Shown here: piece after piece, positions 58,312 to 64,000 of the stretch
How the letters are laid out: the number at the start of each line of letters is the position of its first letter
Numbering within the stretch: the stretch's first letter is position 1
DNA from: Beverwykella pulmonaria
Taxonomy: Eukaryota; Ascomycota; Dothideomycetes; Pleosporales; Melanommataceae
Length of the DNA: 64,000 nucleotides
Direction: 5' to 3'
Assembly: GCA_001599595.1 (NCBI GenBank)
Contig: BCHH01000005.1
Location: forward strand, 1,061,552-1,125,551
Translations under genes and position numbers: made by a program
Notes under the pieces: model-generated
Seen by the model: only the letters and a program-made list of their open reading frames with translations
What the model was told of the DNA's origin: nothing
Databases searched by the model: none

Positions 58312-61040
58312 TCAATCGTGGGGTGATGGCGAACGGAACCTAGTGCGAGAGGCATGATGCCCTATTCTTTGGTGGAGGAGCTCAGAAGAGACAAAATACC
58401 ACTTACATATTATGTCGATCTGAAGTTCCTTGAGCATGTCCCACCAGTTCCATTCTGGCGCTCCTCTTAATCCATCCTCGTCTTGTGTCGGGAGCCCCCT
58501 TCTGTTCTCTTCAACGGCTGCAGAGTAAGCGTCAAGCTTGTCCCATGGTATGCTGAAATCCAACGTCTCGCCTCCTTGCGGGCTAGGTGATCTAGTTCTA
58601 CCTCCGGGTGGGTAGTTGTTGGCCATGCACTCTTTGAACTGCGTAAAGTAAGAGAAGCAGAGTTCGCGTTCCGGACTTCCATTCCGGCTAATAAGCGCGA
58701 GAATTAGAATAGGCATCAGGATGTAGCGAAAGTAGCTCGGATCGAGGATTTCGTGGAGACTGAAGCAACTCGTTGAGAGGTTAGAGAAGGCCTCGTTATG
58801 GAGCTGGTAGCGATTTTGCCATAATTCAGAGCTAGGAGGATTATTCAAAGGTTGAGGGGACGGACTCCTTGACAGGGGATCCCTACAATAAAATCCACTA
58901 GACAGGTAGTCCGGCTGGGTAGTGAAAGGAAATGGAGAGGAACTTCGTGACGGGGCATCGTTCAGATATAAGCCAGCGGAAAGGTGCTCATCGAGGGGTT
59001 CAGGGTCTCCCATCCTTGTGAAGAAGTCATCCATTTCAGCATCTTCTGAGCCCTGATAGTAGGAACCTAGATCTTCTTGAGATCTAAAGGTTATATTTGT
59101 TTGGCTTGCGTGGGATGGCGTTGGTGACGATCCTTGAGCCTGAGATTGTGGCGCGAGATTCGACCGCCTGAAGTAAAGGTACCGTAGAGCTAGGATAGTG
59201 ATCGCAGATTTCCAAGTAGTGTTTATCAATCTTTTAGATTGTAATCTTACATCGTTTGTGTCTTCGGGGTGATTCCTATGAGACGTTAGCGCATGACATC
59301 GAATTTTATGCGAAAAGAAAGGATGTGTTTCCGTGGGGGCAGAAGACTTCGAATGCCCTATGCCAAGTAAATCAAAGCAGCAGGACTGCGATATCTACTG
59401 AGGGTTGTATAGTCCTGCTGTGTGCTCTTGGTTACGATGCAGTGCATAGGACTGATGATAACGTAGATCATGCGGTTTCCGACGAACTTAAGAACTCTGG
59501 ATCTTATCGAATCATGTTGGAGGAGCAAAGCAATAGTAAGAACTTACCTTTGGTCATCAGGTTGAAATGCCAGGATTTCGCGGAGTATTCGTTCGCGTTT
59601 GTACATATCTCCAGTCGTGATAGGATTGAGAGTCTGAAGAGTACTCGAAGATAAAGATCCAATATCCCATACTGCGAGCATCATAGGTGCTGGACATGGG
59701 TTATAAAATCGTTGCTTTACAAGAGATGCGTTACACAACATTTCGACTGCTTCTCGAGAAGTCATTTTGACCTTGGTGATCGGGATGTGGGATAGGATGA
59801 CCCAAAACGTTTCGAAGAAAGCAATGCCTGTGAGAGGCAATTCAAGAGACGGAAAATATTTGATAAGATTGTCGATTCCACCAAAAGAGTTCATCACATT
59901 CATTGAACCTAGGAAGTGAATATTCCATCTTCCCATTCCATGCTCTAACAGCTAAGCAACTGCGTTAGTGCTGATGAAATGAACACGTCGGATCAACTTA
60001 CATCCATGGCAAAGATGAGAAGTCCCACACAAATGATTACATCTGCTCTTTGGTTTTGGGGGCTTTGCAGCAGACGGTTGAAGCTCTGGAACACGTTGAT
60101 TTTGGACTCAAGCGCAAGATTTTCTAATCGCCGATTCCCTGAATGCCGCGATGCCATATGGACCGCAGCGTTGCCGAGGACGCAATTTACTATATCTCTC
60201 GGGAGCCTTCGCATTAGTTTTGGTGATAGAGATGCAATCGCACGGTCGACGAATTCCGATTCTATGAACGGGACCTCGAATGTAACGTGTTCAGCACAGA
60301 ATATAGAGTTATCTAAAGACCGTGACTTGTCAGCCATTGCTCTAGAACTGCCCTCGCTTGTTGAAGAGTGGACGACTCACGATAATTCATCAGCTCTAGC
60401 AATGTGCCTTTATTCTGTGAGCCGTCAACGGGAGCACTCTCGATTGTATGAAGCCCGAAATGGGCTGCCTCTTTCATTGCCGAACTGGATTGCAATTGCA
60501 TTGTATTGCGGACAATGCTTACAACCTCGCCTTGTAATTGAATCAGTTGTTTGAATTGCGCGAAGGTATGAAAGCAGTCAAGACTCACTGTCTACCACAG
60601 GCTGAGATTTGCCCTTTAATTTTCCACGCACTGCCACCCCGTCGGCCCACCGCAGCGGCTTTTGGTAGCCTAGACATCGGACACCTTTCTTTGCACATTT
60701 GCTACACCCAGTTGGCGAGATCATGCGGTCACATTTCACGTGCCGCCGACGGCAGGTATACTGAGTCGGCATTAGCGTAGCAGAACGAATATTCCGAATG
60801 GGAACCTACGCAAGGCACATCTGATAGTTCTACTAGGTCTTGTGGTGGCGAGTTTGCGTTGCTTGAAGGGGCTTGACGGAACGGCTTATCGTTTTTCCTA
60901 CCGTAAGCAGAGGTAGAGGAAGGAAACATGTTGCTTGCCGGTTTTGGATATATCTGTGTGAATTGGCGTGTACTTGGCAGGGGAAGACATGAAGTCTTTA
61001 TAAGCTGTAAGGTTGTAGAGTTCATGATGGTTAGATGCAT
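58312..61040 (-). CDS. Zn(II)2Cys6 fungal transcription factor
   Basis: Nuclear regulator with a binuclear zinc cluster plus a fungal-specific middle domain; target genes unknown. Exons read: 61040-60810, 60760-60589, 60530-60381, 60312-60002, 59951-59548, then an unresolved part and a last large exon ending at 58312. The cluster is made only after splicing: PC at the end of exon 1 joins YTCRRRHVKCDRM, then CSKCAKKGVRC and the typical GYQKPLRW. The middle domain shows CVLGNAAVHMASRHSGNRRL, an EHGMGRWNIHFLGS helix and AFFETFWVILS. The last part has Ser/Pro-rich linkers and a FKECMAN...DFSIPWDKLDAY region. Between 59.5 and 59.2 kb no clean splice was found, so the C-terminus could be damaged or differently joined. 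The start may also be the ATG at 60929. Confidence 0.8.
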
Positions 61041-62700
61041 GGGGCCAAAATTGGACTCCTCGTTGGCGACTGCGCACCTCCAGATTTACGCCAGAGAAGT
61101 CTGGGGCCATGAAGCTGCGCTGGGCGCAGAAACATGCAAATGTTCCTGCGAAGTTGGTGGAAAGCGCGGAGGGGGAATGACCGAAACGTGAAGTGGTGGC
61201 AGTAGCAAGCCTTAAGCGCGCTGCTGTGATTGGCGGCTTTCCTCTATTTTTGATGGGGTAATCGCGTTTTCGTTGAATTATCCCCATCTTGGGCCTAGCG
61301 CTCGAATAAGACTTCACGCAGCCAAGCCCAAGTCCGTCCAACTGCCAACAAACCGAACCTACTGATGAGAATTTACTCTCGTGAAGTGTTCCTGTCATCC
61401 ACGCCCGAGCCACAGCGGCGTTGCCATGGCTAAGATACAACTGTGCTGTTACGGTCCCGTCCGTTTCCCGCATGAAAAACCCGAAAAGCTACGCGAGTGG
61501 CGCAGCAAGTGGCATCGGGGCGTCGTAGCCGCGGCCATTCTTCTACCTGCCATTGCAACGTGCAGGAGTCGGTGAGCCACAGTAAGGCTACAAAGCAGCC
61601 GTTGGGAGAGGACTAGGGAGGGGGCGGTGTGAGTCGACTTGTCCGAGGCTGTAAAAAGCTCAAGCCCTGCGCGGGCATGCCGTTACATCAGCTCCTTGTT
61701 CGCGAACGCGGTGTGTAGAGTGGTGATGGCGGTGATGTTGGAGGATGGCCGTGGTCGTTATGGCGGGTGGTGAGCATTGCAATGTCGCCTCTCACCGGGC
61801 TGATCGCTAGCGTCATTGGCTCATTTGTGCTAGCTTCCCGCCATGACTGAAAGGAATGCACTTAACACCATGCACCCTGTCTCCACATCCTTTATGGTTC
61901 CTCTCATAATTGTTTAGCTCGTTAACACGATGAATCTTCCAGATGGGTGGTATAACTCTGCGGGGTACGTCTGCGAGGCACGTCGGTGTAACCGCCCTGT
62001 GTAGAATTTTCGACTGCACTTTGAGCGACCAGCTAATTAGAGAACATGTATTTAATTTAACCCCCACCTCTCCCAACTCATGATACTACTTTTGGCAGTC
62101 TAAATGACACGGAAAACACCATTGGAGCGGAAAGAAAACTTGCGAAAAGCCGCAACGCCGGTCCGGTGGCTCAAGCGACCTTTAAGGCGTTCGGTAGTGT
62201 CAGACTCTCTACTAATGGCTGCAGGTGAACCATTGGGTGTTAAAGAAATCAGGACATCAGTGAGATGTGGCGCTTAAGGCTGAAAACTGTTCGCCATGAA
62301 GAAGATGGAAATTAAGAGATCAAACTGCTCAACCCGACCGTGTCGCAAGTCAGACACGGGGTAACCTTCTCAGTCGAAGGGGTGGGTAAATTTAGAAGAT
62401 GATGAGTAAATCACTTTCATGTCAAAGCGGAATTGCCCTATTTTATTTGTCGCCGGTCTTACGGAAGATTGAACGATCTTTCCGCCGCTACTTGAAATCG
62501 ATATTGATATCGAATGTCTCGAGCTGCGCCATAACACCGAGTACATATCACACGCATAATTTTTTTTGTAACTCTAGTAACGTCACTGCAATGTGCACAT
62601 TTCATAAGCTACTCTGAGTAAGATTACCTATTAAATATCACATAAAGAGCATACGGCCTCCCTAATTCTTCCCCACTCGAAGTTTGGCAAACCCTTTGGC
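61041..62700. other. Intergenic, promoter side of the transcription factor
   Basis: No gene supported. A 191-codon minus-strand frame at 60.90-61.47 kb overlaps the regulator's first exon in another frame and shows no domain, so I treat it as a chance frame. Confidence 0.4.
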
Positions 62701-62705
62701 GACTA

Positions 62706-63180
62706 TGGCATCAGAAGGCCCTTGGTTTATCCGACGAAGCGTTTGTAAGTGACAGAGTCCCACTTCGAACTTTTTTCAATTTCCAAGCTGTCCACATCGG
62801 TAATCATGGGGCACTCAAATAACTGTTGCATTGTCATCGGGATTTGCTTGAACGAGTCTACCAAGGTATTACCTGGTTCGTGCCATACACAACTGTTTCT
62901 TCTTCTCATTGAACTACTGCAAGGACTTCACTAGCCGCAGCTTGATTTTCCAGGGCCATGCACTTAATAAGGATTTTAAGGAGTTGCAGTAAACAGGGGG
63001 TGGATGTTGTATTGCCAGACGATATTCGCCATCACGCTTGCATTTTTCACCCTCATCCACAGTTGTATAGGGACAATGACGGTATCCGGCCTGGCGTTTC
63101 TGAATCAAAATGACCAGATTCCCACCATCGAATACCTTGACCGGAAGCTCAACGCATCTGCAACATATTTTCATGAGTTT
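62706..63180 (-). pseudogene. Possible broken gene of unknown family
   Basis: Minus-strand translation gives two protein-like pieces: HCPYTTVDEGEKCKRDGEYR up to SAWPWKIKLRLVKSL, then a stop and a frame change, then FKQIPMTMQQLFECPMITDV up to SKWDSVTYKRFVG. The composition is gene-like and the pieces are in order, but I do not recognise the family. An overlapping plus-strand frame (63004-63222) starts with a hydrophobic run and could look like a small secreted protein; the two cannot both be right. Confidence 0.3.
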
Positions 63181-63222
63181 AGTTGTTGGGCCTCATGGAT
63201 TCATGACCTAAGAGCTGCTTGA

Positions 63223-64000
63223 AAGCAGTGAGGGAAAATGGGGTTTCCACATGGTGAAGTGAGAATAGATCTTGAAAAAGAAGCCCATAGCAAGACCAAC
63301 TTCGTACCATGTCGCGGAGCATCATTCCAAGTAAAAGTCCTTAAAATAGAGCTAATAATCAGTAGTTAGTGTCAGAGGGATTGGCAAGATTTGAGTAAGT
63401 CGAAGACTAATTCAGTGGCCTAGCCAAGTCAGTGAATGCAAGCCGTAGATAAGTAAGCGGTACAGATAGTACCTGAATATAGCCATTCACTGTGCAAGCA
63501 TAGTGTCAAGAGAATAGAGACACCGGGGATTTCCTCACCACTTGTCCCATGCACGCACCTAATGGAATAATAACTTCTACGACACACGGCTATTGCAATC
63601 AAACACCAAACAAGAGACCAAGAGATAACAGACCAAACATTTTATCGATGAATGGCGACGACCACCGTTGAAATCCGTTCCTCTTACGGCAAGTCATGAC
63701 AAATTCTATTTGCTGTGAAGCATGCGGTGGGCTGAGATCGTGATTGAAATGGTAGCAGTCATTCAGTAAAAGCGGTTAAAACAAGCGAGACACGAAGTGG
63801 GTCTCTTCTTGTTAGCTCGATATCATACCTCCCGAACAACATCTCAATCACGCCTTTAAATCGGGCTGTGTGGTATCGCCTAGACTTTTGCTCATCTGAA
63901 GGTTATGGACAGCGTGGTCAACGTACCGTAGTACGCCATACAATTACGGACCGTAATGGTGAATTGCTCCGTACGTACGTAACAGCCATATGAGCCGTAC
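63223..64000. other. Right-edge intergenic stretch
   Basis: No gene seen. The last 100 bp are rich in overlapping CCGTA/GTACG strings (63925-63999), including GTACGTACGTAAC, which may belong to a repeat that continues past the edge. Confidence 0.4.

Noticed and set aside
60898..61473. A 191-codon minus-strand open frame
   Set aside because: It overlaps the first exon of the Zn2Cys6 gene in another frame and shows no domain or signal; probably a chance frame.
63004..63222. Small secreted protein candidate on the plus strand
   Set aside because: The hydrophobic start is suggestive, but the opposite strand looks more gene-like and there is no promoter or family support.

Overview
The window looks like nuclear DNA of a filamentous ascomycete (Pezizomycotina). 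Genes carry many short introns of about 45-65 nt with GT...AG ends. The families are typical of saprotrophic or plant-associated moulds: a secreted bicupin oxalate decarboxylase, a class II haem peroxidase, an Egh16/GAS1-like secreted protein, fungal rhodopsin-domain membrane proteins, a Zn2Cys6 regulator and a PNP-NACHT-ankyrin NLR. Old repeats carry premature stops of the TGG to TGA/TAG kind, which suggests past repeat-induced point mutation (RIP). The species cannot be named from the sequence alone. Exon borders below were read by eye.

Layout. 0.8-9.2 kb is ordinary gene space: oxalate decarboxylase (-), a DUF1275/YoaK-like membrane protein (+), an arrestin-fold protein (+), a U2 snRNA gene (+) and a pepsin-like protein whose active-site motifs are altered (+). 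9.2-14.2 kb is a graveyard of repeats: inverted LTR fragments, short TGTAAGC/GCTTACA elements, a 342-bp MITE-like element and the end of a decayed Gypsy polyprotein with a chromodomain. A rhodopsin-domain gene follows (14.2-15.4 kb, -), then a gene-poor stretch, a secreted carboxylesterase (19.9-21.9 kb, -), a Tc1/mariner relic (22.5-24.8 kb, -) and a secreted S41 peptidase with a GPI-type tail (25.3-27.7 kb, -).

The main discovery is 31.1-46.3 kb. The N-terminal half of a second rhodopsin-domain gene stops at about 31,106 and its C-terminal half resumes at about 46,261, same strand, with the reading frame and the expected residue spacing restored if the 15,154 bp between them are removed. 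The inserted DNA starts with a degraded DUF3435 gene (the tyrosine-recombinase family of Starship captains), facing inward from the left end. It then carries a giant PNP-NACHT-ankyrin NLR (-) with a 2,035-codon open last exon and an Mpv17/PMP22-like gene (+). This is the layout of a small Starship-like cargo transposon. Captain and host gene are broken, whereas the NLR last exon is open.

The right part holds an F-box pseudogene (48.4-49.6 kb, -), a class II peroxidase (51.6-52.6 kb, +), an Egh16-like secreted protein (55.9-56.8 kb, +) and a Zn2Cys6 transcription factor (58.3-61.0 kb, -). The last 3 kb hold at most fragments. No CRISPR, rRNA or convincing tRNA was seen.
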